This document shows positions 7,016 through 15,744 of a stretch of 64,000 nucleotides of DNA, one piece after another (the stretch's first letter is position 1; each line of letters starts with the position of its first letter). This stretch comes from Larkinella sp049445795 (GTDB taxonomy: Bacteria; Bacteroidota; Bacteroidia; Cytophagales; Spirosomataceae): the NCBI RefSeq assembly GCF_049445795.1, contig NZ_JBMSDT010000006.1, positions 310,001 to 374,000 on the forward strand. The letters run 5' to 3'. The translations under genes and the position numbers were made by a program. Under the pieces are notes generated by a model that was not told the DNA's origin, ran no database searches, and saw only the letters and a list, made by a program, of their open reading frames with translations.

Positions 7016-9361
7016 ATGGTTTTTGATAAACGTCTCCTCTTTCTTTTTTATCTGCTTTGTACGTTGACCACCGCCCGGGGCACCGCCTGGGGGCAATCCC
7101 GGTTTACGTTGAGCGGAACGGTAAAAGACGCTCGCTCCGGCGAGGTGCTCATCGGCGCAACGGTTCGGGTCCAGCAACAACCGACCGTCGGGACTGTCAG
7201 CAACGAATACGGTTTTTATTCCCTGACACTTCCACAAGGCGACTATACCTTTCAAATCAGCCTGATGGGGTACCAGACGGCCACGAAAACCGTCAGCCTA
7301 ACGGCCAGTACCCGGCTGGATCTGGCGCTGTCGGAATCGGCAAACGAACTGCAGGAAGTGGTCGTTCGGAGCCGGGCGGACAATGAAAACATCACCAACC
7401 CGACGATGGGCGTCGAACGGCTGCAAATGGCCGACATCAAACAGATCCCGGTTTTGCTCGGCGAACGCGACCCGTTGAAAGTCCTCCAACTGCTGCCGGG
7501 CGTCAAATCGGCGGGCGAGGGAAACAGCGGTTTTCACGTCCGGGGCGGCAACAGCGACCAGAACCTGATTCTGCTCGACGAAGCGCCGGTGTACAATGCC
7601 TCGCACCTGCTGGGTTTCTTTTCGACCTTCAACGCCGACGCCATCAAAGATATGTCCATTTTTAAAGGCGGCATGCCTGCGCAGTATGGCGGACGGCTTT
7701 CGTCGGTATTGGATGTCAAGATGAACGATGGTAACAACCAGACGTTTCACGCCGGGGGCGGTATTGGGCTGATTGCTTCCCGATTGTACGTGGAAGGCCC
7801 ACTGGCGAAGGACAAAAGCTCGTTTCTGATAACGGGTCGCCGGACCTATGCCGATGCCTTTTTGAAATTGTCGAACGATCCGGACATCAACCAGAACACG
7901 CTGTACTTCTACGACCTGAATGCCAAACTGAATTACACGCTTTCGGCCAAAGACCGCTTGTTTGCGTCGGGCTATTTTGGCCGGGATCGATTCGGCCTGG
8001 GCGATCTGTTCAACATCGACTGGGGTAACGCCACCGGTACGCTGCGCTGGAACCATCTTTTCAATGAGAAGTTGTTCAGCAACACCTCGCTGATTTACAG
8101 TCAGTACGACTACCAGGTCGGCGTCCAGAACGGCAGCAATGACTTCAGCCTGAAATCGTCCATCCGGGATTACAACCTTAAACAGGAGTTCAGCTATTAC
8201 CCCAGTCCGGCCCACGCCCTGCGCTTTGGGGCCAACGTGATTCACCACACCATCACCCCGCGCAACCGGACGGCCACCAGCGAGAATTCCAGCGTGAACG
8301 ACACGAACGAAAAAAGCCGCTATTCGCTGGAAAGTGCGGTTTTCGTCAGCGACAAGTGGCAGATTTCGCCTAAGTTTTCGCTCGAATACGGCCTGCGTCT
8401 GACCTCGTTTCTGGTGTTGGGCGGCAGTGATTACTACACGCTGGACGACCGGCAGAACATCGTAGATACTTTGTCGTACGCGTCCGGAGAGGTTGTCAAA
8501 CACTACCTCAACCCCGAACCTCGTCTGGCAGCCGCGTACGTGCTGAACGATAACCTGTCGATCAAGGCGTCCTACACCCGCAATGTGCAGAATCTGCACC
8601 TGATTTCGAACTCGGGCACCTCGACGCCCAACGACCGCTGGTTGCAGAGCAGCAACCTCATCCGGCCCGAAATTGCCGATCAGGTGGCGGTGGGCGTTTT
8701 CCACAACTTCCGGGATAACCAATACGAATTCAGCGCCGAAACGTATTACAAGGCGCTTCAGAACCAGATCGATTACAAAAACGGCGCCGACTTCCAGTTT
8801 ACGGATGCCCTCGAAACCCAACTGCTTTTTGGCAAAGGCCGGGCCTACGGACTGGAGTTGCTGCTGCGGAAAAAAACCGGCACGTTGACGGGCTGGGTCG
8901 GTTATACGCTCTCCCGGACGGAAAAGCAGATCGAAGGCATCAACAATGGGAGTTGGTATGCCGCCCGGCAGGACCGCACCCATGACTTGTCGGTGGTAGG
9001 CATCTACCCGGTTTCCCGACGCTGGACGCTCTCGGCCACCTTTGTTTACAACACCGGCAGTGCCGTGAGTTTCCCCACGGGCAAATACCGGATCGACGAC
9101 GGGGTGGTTTTCAACTACACTGAGCGCAACGGCTACCGGATGCCCGCGTACCACCGGCTGGATCTGGGGGCCACGGTCAAATTCAGAAAACGGAAAAATT
9201 TCGAATCCGACCTGGCGTTTGGGCTGTACAACGCCTACGGCCGCGCCAATCCCTACGCCATCAACTTTGAACAGGATTCGTACGATCCTTCCAAAACCGA
9301 GATTCAGCGGATTACGCTCTTCAAGATGGTGCCTTCTGTTACCTACAACTTTAAATTTTAA
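7016..9361 (+). CDS. TonB-dependent receptor with N-terminal carboxypeptidase-regulatory-like domain
   Basis: 781 residues. The signal peptide ends near A-W-G-Q-S. A CarboxypepD_reg-like beta-sandwich (about 30-110: L-S-G-T-V-K-D-A..G-E-V-L-I-G-A-T-V) precedes the plug, which has G-E-R-D-P-L-K-V-L-Q-L-L-P-G-V and F-H-V-R-G-G-N-S-D-Q-N. The remainder is a 22-strand-type barrel ending in the aromatic T-Y-N-F-K-F. This receptor subtype is regularly followed by a DUF4249 lipoprotein, as here only 5 bases downstream. It should take up a substrate across the outer membrane using TonB energy. It is not a SusC paired with a SusD, so a non-glycan ligand is possible. Confidence 0.93.
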   Translation: MVFDKRLLFLFYLLCTLTTARGTAWGQSRFTLSGTVKDARSGEVLIGATVRVQQQPTVGTVSNEYGFYSLTLPQGDYTFQISLMGYQTATKTVSLTASTRLDLALSESANELQEVVVRSRADNENITNPTMGVERLQMADIKQIPVLLGERDPLKVLQLLPGVKSAGEGNSGFHVRGGNSDQNLILLDEAPVYNASHLLGFFSTFNADAIKDMSIFKGGMPAQYGGRLSSVLDVKMNDGNNQTFHAGGGIGLIASRLYVEGPLAKDKSSFLITGRRTYADAFLKLSNDPDINQNTLYFYDLNAKLNYTLSAKDRLFASGYFGRDRFGLGDLFNIDWGNATGTLRWNHLFNEKLFSNTSLIYSQYDYQVGVQNGSNDFSLKSSIRDYNLKQEFSYYPSPAHALRFGANVIHHTITPRNRTATSENSSVNDTNEKSRYSLESAVFVSDKWQISPKFSLEYGLRLTSFLVLGGSDYYTLDDRQNIVDTLSYASGEVVKHYLNPEPRLAAAYVLNDNLSIKASYTRNVQNLHLISNSGTSTPNDRWLQSSNLIRPEIADQVAVGVFHNFRDNQYEFSAETYYKALQNQIDYKNGADFQFTDALETQLLFGKGRAYGLELLLRKKTGTLTGWVGYTLSRTEKQIEGINNGSWYAARQDRTHDLSVVGIYPVSRRWTLSATFVYNTGSAVSFPTGKYRIDDGVVFNYTERNGYRMPAYHRLDLGATVKFRKRKNFESDLAFGLYNAYGRANPYAINFEQDSYDPSKTEIQRITLFKMVPSVTYNFKF

Positions 9362-9366
9362 TCCCC

Positions 9367-10155
9367 ATGGTACGTTTGCTTCTTTTTATCACGCTGGCCG
9401 GTTGTCTGGTGTCCTGCGTCGATGTGATTCACCTGGATTTGAATGAAACCGCTCCGGCGCTGGTCATTGAAGGCCGGATCAACGACCTCGACAGCCTAAG
9501 CGAAGTCCGCATCACGCAGACGGTCGATGTCGACAATACGAACGAATTCCCACCCGTCACCAACGCCCTGGTGGTGCTCGAAGACCAGACGGATGGCGTT
9601 CGGGACACCTTAACCCAGCCGTTTCCGGGTGTTTACCGGACCTCGAAACTTCGGGGGGTGCCGGGCCATCGATATGGACTTCGGGTGACCGTGAATGAAC
9701 AGGTGTACACCGCCCAGGCTACCATGCCGACCAAAGTGCCGCTGGAGGCAGTTGGCTACACGACGGATAACCGCCTGCATGAAACATCAATCCGGACCGT
9801 GGCCACCTTCACCGATCCGGCCACGCCGGGCAATTATTACCGATTCATCAATTACCAGAACGGCTTGCCTTCGCGGACGTACTTTGTTCGTTCCGATGTA
9901 TTTACCAACGGCAATCGGATTGAGCAGACGATCCGGGATGAAAACATTACGATTGAGACCGGCGACACGATGGTGGTGGAAATGCAGTGCATTGAAAAGG
10001 CGGTTTTCGACTACTTCAACGGCCTGGCTCAGCTTCAGGGCGACAACATCAACCAGGGCGTTTCGCCGACTAATCCGCCGAGCAACCTCAGCGGTGGTGC
10101 GCTGGGCTATTTCAGCGCCCATACCGTCGATCGAAAAGGCGTGACCATCCGCTAA
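9367..10155 (+). CDS. DUF4249 family lipoprotein
   Basis: 262 residues with a lipoprotein signal (L-A-G-C-L-V-S-C near residues 11-18). The N-terminal part has the DUF4249 signature: P-A-L-V-I-E-G-R-I-N-D, then V-R-I-T-Q-T-V-D, a Y-R-T-S segment and G-H-R-Y-G-L-R-V-T-V near residues 100-110. DUF4249 proteins are surface or periplasmic beta proteins of unknown function that travel with this kind of TonB receptor. It is 5 bases behind the receptor and 23 bases ahead of the next gene, so it lies in one operon. A substrate-capture role is inferred from the SusD-like position. Confidence 0.88.
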   Translation: MVRLLLFITLAGCLVSCVDVIHLDLNETAPALVIEGRINDLDSLSEVRITQTVDVDNTNEFPPVTNALVVLEDQTDGVRDTLTQPFPGVYRTSKLRGVPGHRYGLRVTVNEQVYTAQATMPTKVPLEAVGYTTDNRLHETSIRTVATFTDPATPGNYYRFINYQNGLPSRTYFVRSDVFTNGNRIEQTIRDENITIETGDTMVVEMQCIEKAVFDYFNGLAQLQGDNINQGVSPTNPPSNLSGGALGYFSAHTVDRKGVTIR

Positions 10156-10178
10156 ATTCTCTACTGTTCTGTACGCCT

Positions 10179-10901
10179 ATGAAAATCTTACGCTTCGGAT
10201 GTCTGTTGTGGCTGGTCGGTTGCTCCACTTTTGCCAGCGCACAAGGGTTGAAATACCCGCCTTTCACGAAATGGTATCAAAATCCGCTGGGTTTTGAACC
10301 CATCAATCTCCATACGTCCAGCGCCATTATTTTACCGGCCGGAGCGGCCCTGATCGGTTTGCTGCTCACGAAAAAAGACACAACACTCCGCAACCGGTTT
10401 TCGGTGTTCGCGGAAGGCGGAAGTTCGTGGGGATATTTTCCGCCGTATACCACGATGCACCAGACCAATGTCGGCGTCGTATTCCAGGCTCGGCGTTGGC
10501 TGTCGATGGGAGCGGAGGCAAATCTTTATCTTCCCAGGGATTCGTTCAATCATACCTGGGGCGTCGGGCTGCGGCCATTTTTTCGGTTTTATCCGATTAA
10601 CCGCCCCGGTTTCCGGTTGTATTTCGACGCGGGAGCCGGGCTCATCCTGTTCGCCGAGCCTTTTCCGCAGCCTACCACCGGGTACGGCGTATTTTCAGAA
10701 CCGCGAACGGGTACCCGGCTCAACGGCTCACCCCGGTATGGCCTGGGGGCTGAAGTCAATCTGACTGCCCGAACGGCGTTGATGGTCGGTGCCCGGCATG
10801 TTCATGTGTCGAATGGCAACCACCCGAGCCAGGAACGCAACCCTGGTCACGACAGCAATGGCTTTTACGTGGGGCTGTCTTATGGCCTGATGCGACCGTA
10901 A
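10179..10901 (+). CDS. Outer membrane acyloxyacyl hydrolase, PagL-like (candidate lipid A 3-O-deacylase)
   Basis: 240 residues with a signal peptide ending near A-S-A-Q. The chain is rich in alternating aromatic and small residues like an 8-strand barrel. Near the C-terminus it reads A-R-H-V-H-V-S-N-G-N..E-R-N-P-G-H-D-S-N-G-F-Y-V-G-L-S-Y. The H-x-S-N followed by N-P-G and a closing aromatic strand is the signature of the PagL family (PF09411), where His and Ser form the active site with a Glu. The nearby Glu here is 8 residues past the Ser, closer than the 12 I recall for Pseudomonas PagL, so the triad is uncertain. It is the third gene of the TonB receptor operon, which is unusual. Confidence 0.65.
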   Translation: MKILRFGCLLWLVGCSTFASAQGLKYPPFTKWYQNPLGFEPINLHTSSAIILPAGAALIGLLLTKKDTTLRNRFSVFAEGGSSWGYFPPYTTMHQTNVGVVFQARRWLSMGAEANLYLPRDSFNHTWGVGLRPFFRFYPINRPGFRLYFDAGAGLILFAEPFPQPTTGYGVFSEPRTGTRLNGSPRYGLGAEVNLTARTALMVGARHVHVSNGNHPSQERNPGHDSNGFYVGLSYGLMRP

Positions 10902-10921
10902 AACCAACCGGTTGGTTTTAC
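10898..10921. repeat. 24-base perfect palindrome spanning the stop codon of the PagL-like gene
   Basis: GTAAAACCAACC is followed immediately by its exact reverse complement, with the TAA stop inside the left arm. It stands 10 bases before the terminator at 10931 and could form an extra hairpin in the mRNA 3' end. Confidence 0.8.
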
Positions 10922-10930
10922 CGCAAAAAA

Positions 10931-10965
10931 GCCCAAAACATTCGGTCCATGTTTTGGGCTTTTTT
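10931..10965 (+). terminator. Bidirectional rho-independent terminator between convergent genes
   Basis: A perfect 10-base stem GCCCAAAACA / TGTTTTGGGC with a 9-base loop is flanked by AAAAAA on the left and TTTTTT on the right, so it can stop transcripts from both the PagL-like gene and the convergent DUF6515 gene. Confidence 0.9.
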
Positions 10966-10983
10966 GCCGGAATGTACTTGGGT

Positions 10984-11556
10984 TTAAATTTCCGACCGGG
11001 TTTTGTTGCCGACGACCTCATAGGCCACCTCGCCGTTCTCACGGATACGGGCCTGGTAGTAGATGCCATCGAGGACATAATACGTCTGCCCATTGAGCAC
11101 GATTTTCTCGTACCCTTGCGGTAGGGAATCCACTTGCGCGCCCGCCGGGGGCGGTACCACCCTATATTGATTTTGCCCCGAAACCTTCACGTAGTAGGTA
11201 CCATAATGGTAAAAGAAAGGGGCACCACCGATGGTTATGGTTACAAAACCGGCGGGCAAAACCGGGATTACCAATCCGACCGGCGGAGGAACCACCACGA
11301 ACGTTCGGCCCAGCGGTTTGTAAAATACGCCATCGACATAGCGATACCCGACACGCCCGTGATAGATCACGGTGGTTGATCGTGGAATAACCGTCGTTCG
11401 GTAGCCCCAGCGGGGATAGGCCCGGTACCGATGGTGTACGACTACCGTCTGGCGTTGTATCCGTGCGGATGTAGCGGTTTCGGGAGCCGCTCCGAAAGTC
11501 GGCTGGCTCAGGGCCAATGCGGCCCAAAGCCCCATGCTAATGCAGGTTGATTTCAT
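10984..11556 (-). CDS. DUF6515 family secreted protein
   Basis: 190 residues from the ATG at 11556, with a signal peptide (M-K-S-T-C-I-S-M-G-L-W-A-A-L-A). The mature part is rich in Tyr, Val, Pro and Gly, with R-Y-V-D-G-V-F-Y, H-Y-G-T-Y-Y-V, Y-R-V-V-P-P-P-A-G-A and L-P-Q-G-Y-E, then Y-Y-V-L-D-G-I-Y-Y-Q. This repeated Y-Y-x-x-D-G-x-Y-Y-Q pattern is that of DUF6515, found in periplasmic proteins of unknown function. An in-frame extension upstream exists but lacks a signal peptide. Monocistronic, sharing a bidirectional terminator with the convergent gene. Confidence 0.8.
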   Translation of the reverse strand: MKSTCISMGLWAALALSQPTFGAAPETATSARIQRQTVVVHHRYRAYPRWGYRTTVIPRSTTVIYHGRVGYRYVDGVFYKPLGRTFVVVPPPVGLVIPVLPAGFVTITIGGAPFFYHYGTYYVKVSGQNQYRVVPPPAGAQVDSLPQGYEKIVLNGQTYYVLDGIYYQARIRENGEVAYEVVGNKTRSEI

Positions 11557-11921
11557 AAGACGTATCAAAAAAAAGTACAAAGATTGCCCCGGCCTTTGCG
11601 GGCAACCGGATACCCAAATTTCGATAAGGAGTCCGGGTTGATCCAGCAAATACGCAGCGAAGTCGCCAAATCGGCCGGTGAGCCGGACAGACTGAACCCG
11701 GAGCCTGAAAGCAACCGAGAGTCGCTTTCTCATCCCGAATCCGTACCCTTTTCTTTTTCCTCCAGATAGGGAGTGGTTTTACAGCCGTTCCGCAGCGGGC
11801 GTGTCCACCCGCTATCCAATAGCTTCGCCCGTCAAATCGGTGCTTTCGACCTGTTTTTGCTGGCTTGTTGCCAGCGGGACGACTTGTTTTGGGCCATCAA
11901 CCATTTCATACCATTATTCAT
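11557..11921. other. Intergenic region, no gene recognised
   Basis: A 365-base spacer between divergently transcribed genes. A small inverted repeat (AGCGGG..CCCGCT, about 11792-11815) is visible. No convincing TAnnTTTG element was found; the closest on the minus strand is AATCTTTG near 11580. Short open frames here have no family resemblance. Confidence 0.5.
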
Positions 11922-12293
11922 ATGCTACGTTTTCTTATCTCCGCCGTTATCGTGCTGCTGCTTTCGGGTAGTCTTCAGGCTCAGACTACCCTCTCGACTG
12001 AACAAAAAACGCAGCTAAAAGCTAAACTGGAAGCGGACTGGGCCGCCCTCAATCTCACGGAAGAGCAGAAGCCCAAAGTAGAAGCCATCCACCAGACGTA
12101 CGGACAGGGCCTGGCGGAACTAAAAAACGCAACCGGCTCGCGGCTCAGTAAATACCGAACCTTCAAAGAACTAAGGGATCGGCGCAATCAACAGATGAAA
12201 GAGGTCTTGACCCGGGAGCAATACAAGCTCTATGTACAACAGCAGGAACAACGGGAGAAAGACTTCAAAAACCGACGTTCCTCCCGGCAATGA
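11922..12293 (+). CDS. Small secreted helical protein, possibly Spy/CpxP-like
   Basis: 123 residues. A clear signal peptide (M-L-R-F-L-I-S-A-V-I-V-L-L-L..L-Q-A-Q) is followed by a charged all-helical chain. Two L-T/S-x-E-Q segments (L-S-T-E-Q-K near residue 24 and L-N-L-T-E-E-Q-K near residue 44) resemble the LTxxQ repeats of Spy/CpxP periplasmic chaperones. The C-terminus is a basic R-E-K-D-F-K-N-R-R tail. The resemblance is motif-level only. It is followed directly by an esterase gene, and a possible alternative esterase start overlaps this stop as ATGA. Confidence 0.6.
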   Translation: MLRFLISAVIVLLLSGSLQAQTTLSTEQKTQLKAKLEADWAALNLTEEQKPKVEAIHQTYGQGLAELKNATGSRLSKYRTFKELRDRRNQQMKEVLTREQYKLYVQQQEQREKDFKNRRSSRQ

Positions 12294-12328
12294 TTATCTT
12301 TTGTTTCACAGACCGATACCTGTTTTGT

Positions 12329-13255
12329 ATGATACACGTAATCAGATGGTGCCTGCTCGTGCTTTTGTCCGGGATGGGCGCTTGCCGGGATCGTAACGAA
12401 CCTCCCGAAGACCGGAAATACCGCTTTACCGGAAGCCTGTCCGTCGGTGGTCGGGAGCGAACGTTTGTGCTTCAGTTACCGGCTGACTACTACGATAAAA
12501 CCGCCGACTTTGCCCTGGTCATCGGGCTGCACGGTTTTGGCGGCAACGCCCTGCAATTCGAAAAAGATTATTTGTTCACCCAAAAGGCCAACCAGGCATC
12601 TTTCGTGGTTGTCTACCCGGAAGCGGTACCCAGCGACGGTCCGCTGGGTCTGCGAACCTGGAATGCCGGAGCCTGTTGCGGGTATGCGGAAGAAAATCAG
12701 ATCGATGACATCGGGTTCATCCGTAATCTGATCGATCGGTTGGGGGCCGACTACCGGATTGACCCCAAACGGGTGTATGTTACCGGCATGTCGAACGGGG
12801 GCATGATGGCTTACCGGCTGGCGTGTGAGTTATCGGATAAGATCGCGGCCGTGGCCGCCGTGAGTAGTACGATGATCGTGGCCAAACCGTGTCGACCCGG
12901 TCGGGCGGTCCCCCTGTTGCACATTCACTCCGTACGGGATACCATCGTGCCTTACCAGGGCGGCATCGGGCTGGGCGGGTATCGCTTTCCGCCCGTCGAT
13001 TCGGTGCTAAGCGTCTGGGCCGGGCTGAACGCCTGCCGTCCGGCGCCGGTTACACGGGTCGACAATGCCGGGTATAGTCTGCGGGAGTGGACCGATTGCG
13101 CCCCCAAATCCGTCATTCAGGCTTATCTTACCAAAGACGGCGGGCACTCCTGGCCGGGCGGTCAAAAGGCCCGGCCCCAGGCCGACGAACCCTCGTCGGC
13201 GATCCAGGCAACGGATATCATCTGGGATTTCTTCACGCGTTATCAACTCCCGTGA
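12329..13255 (+). CDS. Secreted alpha/beta hydrolase, polyhydroxybutyrate depolymerase / feruloyl esterase (LpqC) family
   Basis: 308 residues from the ATG at 12329, which gives a lipoprotein-like signal (W-C-L-L-V-L-L-S-G-M-G-A-C). An ATG at 12290 overlapping the previous stop is possible but adds 13 poorly fitting residues. Family marks are the oxyanion region L-H-G-F-G-G-N, T-W-N-A-G-A-C-C-G-Y-A, D-D-I-G-F-I-R-N-L-I-D, the nucleophile elbow G-M-S-N-G-G-M-M-A-Y and the C-terminal G-G-H-S-W-P-G-G holding the catalytic His. This matches the LpqC-type esterases. It should hydrolyse ester bonds outside the cytoplasm; whether of polymers, plant phenolics or small esters cannot be told. Confidence 0.85.
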   Translation: MIHVIRWCLLVLLSGMGACRDRNEPPEDRKYRFTGSLSVGGRERTFVLQLPADYYDKTADFALVIGLHGFGGNALQFEKDYLFTQKANQASFVVVYPEAVPSDGPLGLRTWNAGACCGYAEENQIDDIGFIRNLIDRLGADYRIDPKRVYVTGMSNGGMMAYRLACELSDKIAAVAAVSSTMIVAKPCRPGRAVPLLHIHSVRDTIVPYQGGIGLGGYRFPPVDSVLSVWAGLNACRPAPVTRVDNAGYSLREWTDCAPKSVIQAYLTKDGGHSWPGGQKARPQADEPSSAIQATDIIWDFFTRYQLP

Positions 13256-13272
13256 GGGCATACCGGTCTCCG

Positions 13273-13299
13273 TCGGGTCCGAACCCCATTCGGACCCGA
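13273..13299 (+). terminator. Hairpin after the esterase gene, possible weak terminator
   Basis: An 11-base perfect stem TCGGGTCCGAA / TTCGGACCCGA with a 5-base loop lies between the esterase stop and the kinase start. No strong T run follows, so its termination efficiency is doubtful. Confidence 0.5.
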
Positions 13300-13320
13300 T
13301 AAATCGTTTATCTTTAACGC

Positions 13321-14370
13321 ATGCATCCAGTACACCCCTATTCGATTCCGTTCCGGGGAAGGTTCATTCTGCTCGGTTCGCTGGCGATCACCCTGCTGTT
13401 TGCCCTGCCCCGGCTGGCCCTGCTTTCGTTTGCCAGCCGGGGAGGGCGCATCGATTTTTCCTGGGCTGAGTTTGGCATTCGGTCGCTGTACTCGTTTCTG
13501 ATCGCCGTTCTGTTTCTGCTGGTCAACCTGCATCCGCGCTGGTCCGGCGTGTCGGGCCTGCCGAAAGGAATCAATCGACACCTCATGCTGGGGCTGGTCA
13601 ATGCGGGCTTACTGGCGGGGATTGATTCCCTGTTCATCCGCCTGCATCTTTCCCTGTTCGAGCCGCCCTTCAACGAACGACTGTTCCGGTTTTTCTTCCG
13701 CATTTCGATGGTTCTGGAGGTGCTGCTGGTCGTCCTGGTAGCGTACCTTTTTCGGTTGACATTCCATAATCAACAAGTCCGGATTGCCAACGAGCGTCTC
13801 CTGAAAGTCAATGCGGAAACCCGGTACGAGCTCTTGAAAAATCAGGTCAATCCGCATTTTCTGTTCAACTCGCTCAATACGGTCAATGCCCTGATTCTGC
13901 ACGACCCGGTGGCCGCATCCCGCTTCGTCAGTCATCTTTCGGATGTCTTCCGGTATACGCTGACCAGCCGCACGGTGGATCTGGTTACATTGGAAGAGGA
14001 AATGCAGTTTATGGAATCGTACCTGGCCATGCTGACCGGGCGCTACGGCGAAAAAGTCCGGTTTGAGCTGGCCATCAATCCGATTTGCCATACCAGTCGC
14101 CTACCACCCATGGCGTTGCAGATGCTGGTGGAGAACGCCATCAAGCATAACGTGGCTTCGTCCCGGCAGCCGCTCCGGGTGAGGCTTGCGACCAACATCG
14201 ACCATACATTAACCGTAACCAATGGCCTTCAGGTGAAAAAAGATCCCGAACTTTCGACCGGCCTGGGACTGGCGAATCTGAATCAACGCTGTCTTTACCT
14301 GTCGGGCCGGGAAATCCGGATTCAAAAAACCGCCGACACGTTTTCCGTGACCGTTCCTTTACTGCCTTAA
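13321..14370 (+). CDS. LytS/YehU-type sensor histidine kinase (second copy)
   Basis: 349 residues with four membrane helices in about residues 15-150. The His_kinase box Q-V-N-P-H-F-L-F-N-S-L-N carries the phosphorylatable His. The ATPase part shows L-V-E-N-A-I-K-H-N (N box) and G-L-G-L-A-N-L-N-Q-R. The architecture matches the kinase at 4031, but the sequences differ enough to be paralogues rather than a recent duplication. The response regulator follows after 3 bases. No LytTR-like direct repeats were recognised in its short upstream region. Confidence 0.92.
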   Translation: MHPVHPYSIPFRGRFILLGSLAITLLFALPRLALLSFASRGGRIDFSWAEFGIRSLYSFLIAVLFLLVNLHPRWSGVSGLPKGINRHLMLGLVNAGLLAGIDSLFIRLHLSLFEPPFNERLFRFFFRISMVLEVLLVVLVAYLFRLTFHNQQVRIANERLLKVNAETRYELLKNQVNPHFLFNSLNTVNALILHDPVAASRFVSHLSDVFRYTLTSRTVDLVTLEEEMQFMESYLAMLTGRYGEKVRFELAINPICHTSRLPPMALQMLVENAIKHNVASSRQPLRVRLATNIDHTLTVTNGLQVKKDPELSTGLGLANLNQRCLYLSGREIRIQKTADTFSVTVPLLP

Positions 14371-14373
14371 GCC

Positions 14374-15144
14374 ATGCGCGTATTGATCATTGAAGATGAA
14401 GCCCACGCGGCCACGCAGCTCATGACGTTGCTGCGTGGCTTACCCCATTCCATTGAGTTTGTGGGCGTGATTGACAATACGGAGGAAGCCATTGCGTTTC
14501 TGTCCACACAACCGGCCATCGACCTCATCTTTCTGGACATTTACCTGGCCGATGGCATTTCGTTCAGCATTTTTAAACAGGTGCAAACCGACGTTCCCAT
14601 CATTTTTACCACGGCCTACGATCAATATGCGATTCAAGCCTTTGAGGTCAACAGCCTTGATTACCTGCTCAAGCCCATTCGCCCGGAACAACTGCAACGT
14701 GCCCTGGAAAAATACGCGCGCCTGACCGACCGCCGACCAGCATCCCCGGATAATCGACTGTTGGCCGAACTAAGCCAGCTTATCCAGGGTGAGAAAAAAT
14801 ACAAACGTAATTTTCTGATCCCGTTCAAAGACCGCCTGATTCCGGTGACCGCCGACGAATTTGCCTGGTTTGAAGTCCGCTATGAAGTGGTTCGGGGGAT
14901 GAAATTCGACCAGGTGTCGCTGGTGATGGAAGAGAAAAGTTTGGAAGAACTGAGCAATGTCTTACACCCCGCTCAGTTTTACCGGGCCAACCGGCAATTC
15001 TTACTTAATCGAAAAGCCATCCGGGAGGTTCGGTACTACTTCAATGGGCGTCTCTATCTGCAGGTGGAACCGGCTCCTTCGGAAAAAATCCTGGTCAGCA
15101 AAAGCAAGGTGAACCAGTTCCGGGCCTGGATGAATACGTTATGA
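14374..15144 (+). CDS. LytTR family response regulator (second copy)
   Basis: 256 residues. The receiver has I-I-E-D-E-A-H, the acceptor Asp in L-I-F-L-D-I-Y-L, I-F-T-T-A-Y-D-Q-Y-A and Y-L-L-K-P-I. The LytTR domain begins near residue 145 and contains F-Y-R-A-N-R-Q-F-L-L, ending with I-L-V-S-K-S-K-V-N-Q-F. It is partner of the kinase 3 bases upstream. Its targets are unknown. Confidence 0.93.
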   Translation: MRVLIIEDEAHAATQLMTLLRGLPHSIEFVGVIDNTEEAIAFLSTQPAIDLIFLDIYLADGISFSIFKQVQTDVPIIFTTAYDQYAIQAFEVNSLDYLLKPIRPEQLQRALEKYARLTDRRPASPDNRLLAELSQLIQGEKKYKRNFLIPFKDRLIPVTADEFAWFEVRYEVVRGMKFDQVSLVMEEKSLEELSNVLHPAQFYRANRQFLLNRKAIREVRYYFNGRLYLQVEPAPSEKILVSKSKVNQFRAWMNTL

Positions 15145-15315
15145 CAGCATTGGTTCGACGGGTGTTGTGACACCAACAGCAGGTGTCCCTTCTTTATTCA
15201 GCGTAAAATCAGCATTTGGTTAGCAAAAGCTCAGCCTGCTTCCGGCGGGGGTGTTTTTCTTTGTCGGTAAGGGTCCACCCAAACGGATTCTTTTTACCGA
15301 ACCATTTCTTCTGCT

Positions 15316-15732
15316 ATGAAAATGTTTTTTTTCGTTCTTTTGGCCGGTGCGCTCAGCCATCCGGTAGCGGCTCAGACCAAACCGGCCCCTTCGCGAACGC
15401 TACAGTTTTGTACGTCCGTTGGCCCGGTCGACCTCACCCTGAAAGGAGATTCTGTGACGGGCCGCTACCTCCTCACCGTCACGCCCGACCGAAAGCGGGG
15501 CATCATTCGCGGGACGCTGCACCAGGGCTTACTGACCGGCACCTGGGATGATCCGGACGGTATTGGACGGATAATTTTCGGTTTCAATCCGGGCATGACC
15601 AAATTCATCGCCATCTACAATACCGCCCGGGACTCTTCCCAATGGTACAACGAGTGGAAAGGCATTCTGAAAGCCGAGGTCTATTCGCTGCCGGAAGCAC
15701 AACGACGCACTTTTTCCTGCGAATGGGACTAA
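15316..15732 (+). CDS. Small secreted protein, function unknown
   Basis: 138 residues with a signal peptide (M-K-M-F-F-F-V-L-L-A-G-A-L-S..V-A-A-Q). The remainder looks all-beta, with G-D-S-V-T-G-R-Y, R-K-R-G-I-I-R-G-T-L and L-L-T-G-T-W-D-D-P-D-G-I-G-R-I. That rhythm is common in small lipocalin-like Bacteroidota proteins. Two Cys residues (near 33 and 135) could bridge. I do not recognise a family. It converges on the next gene, whose stop is only 12 bases away. Confidence 0.6.
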   Translation: MKMFFFVLLAGALSHPVAAQTKPAPSRTLQFCTSVGPVDLTLKGDSVTGRYLLTVTPDRKRGIIRGTLHQGLLTGTWDDPDGIGRIIFGFNPGMTKFIAIYNTARDSSQWYNEWKGILKAEVYSLPEAQRRTFSCEWD

Positions 15733-15744
15733 GCCCAGGCTGCT

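Noticed and set aside
7298..9154. Long open frame (about 618 codons) antisense to the TonB receptor
   Set aside because: It has no family motif and the sense strand encodes a clear receptor. High-GC third positions create long antisense frames here, as also at 2131-3435 (antisense to TolC) and 55657-56649 (antisense to the MBOAT gene).
11773..12018. Short open frame upstream of the Spy-like gene
   Set aside because: It overlaps the better supported gene at 11922 in another frame and shows no recognisable domain.
4031..15144. Recent duplication of the LytS/LytTR pair
   Set aside because: The two pairs share architecture but their sequences differ throughout, and the gene junctions differ (20-base overlap versus 3-base gap).
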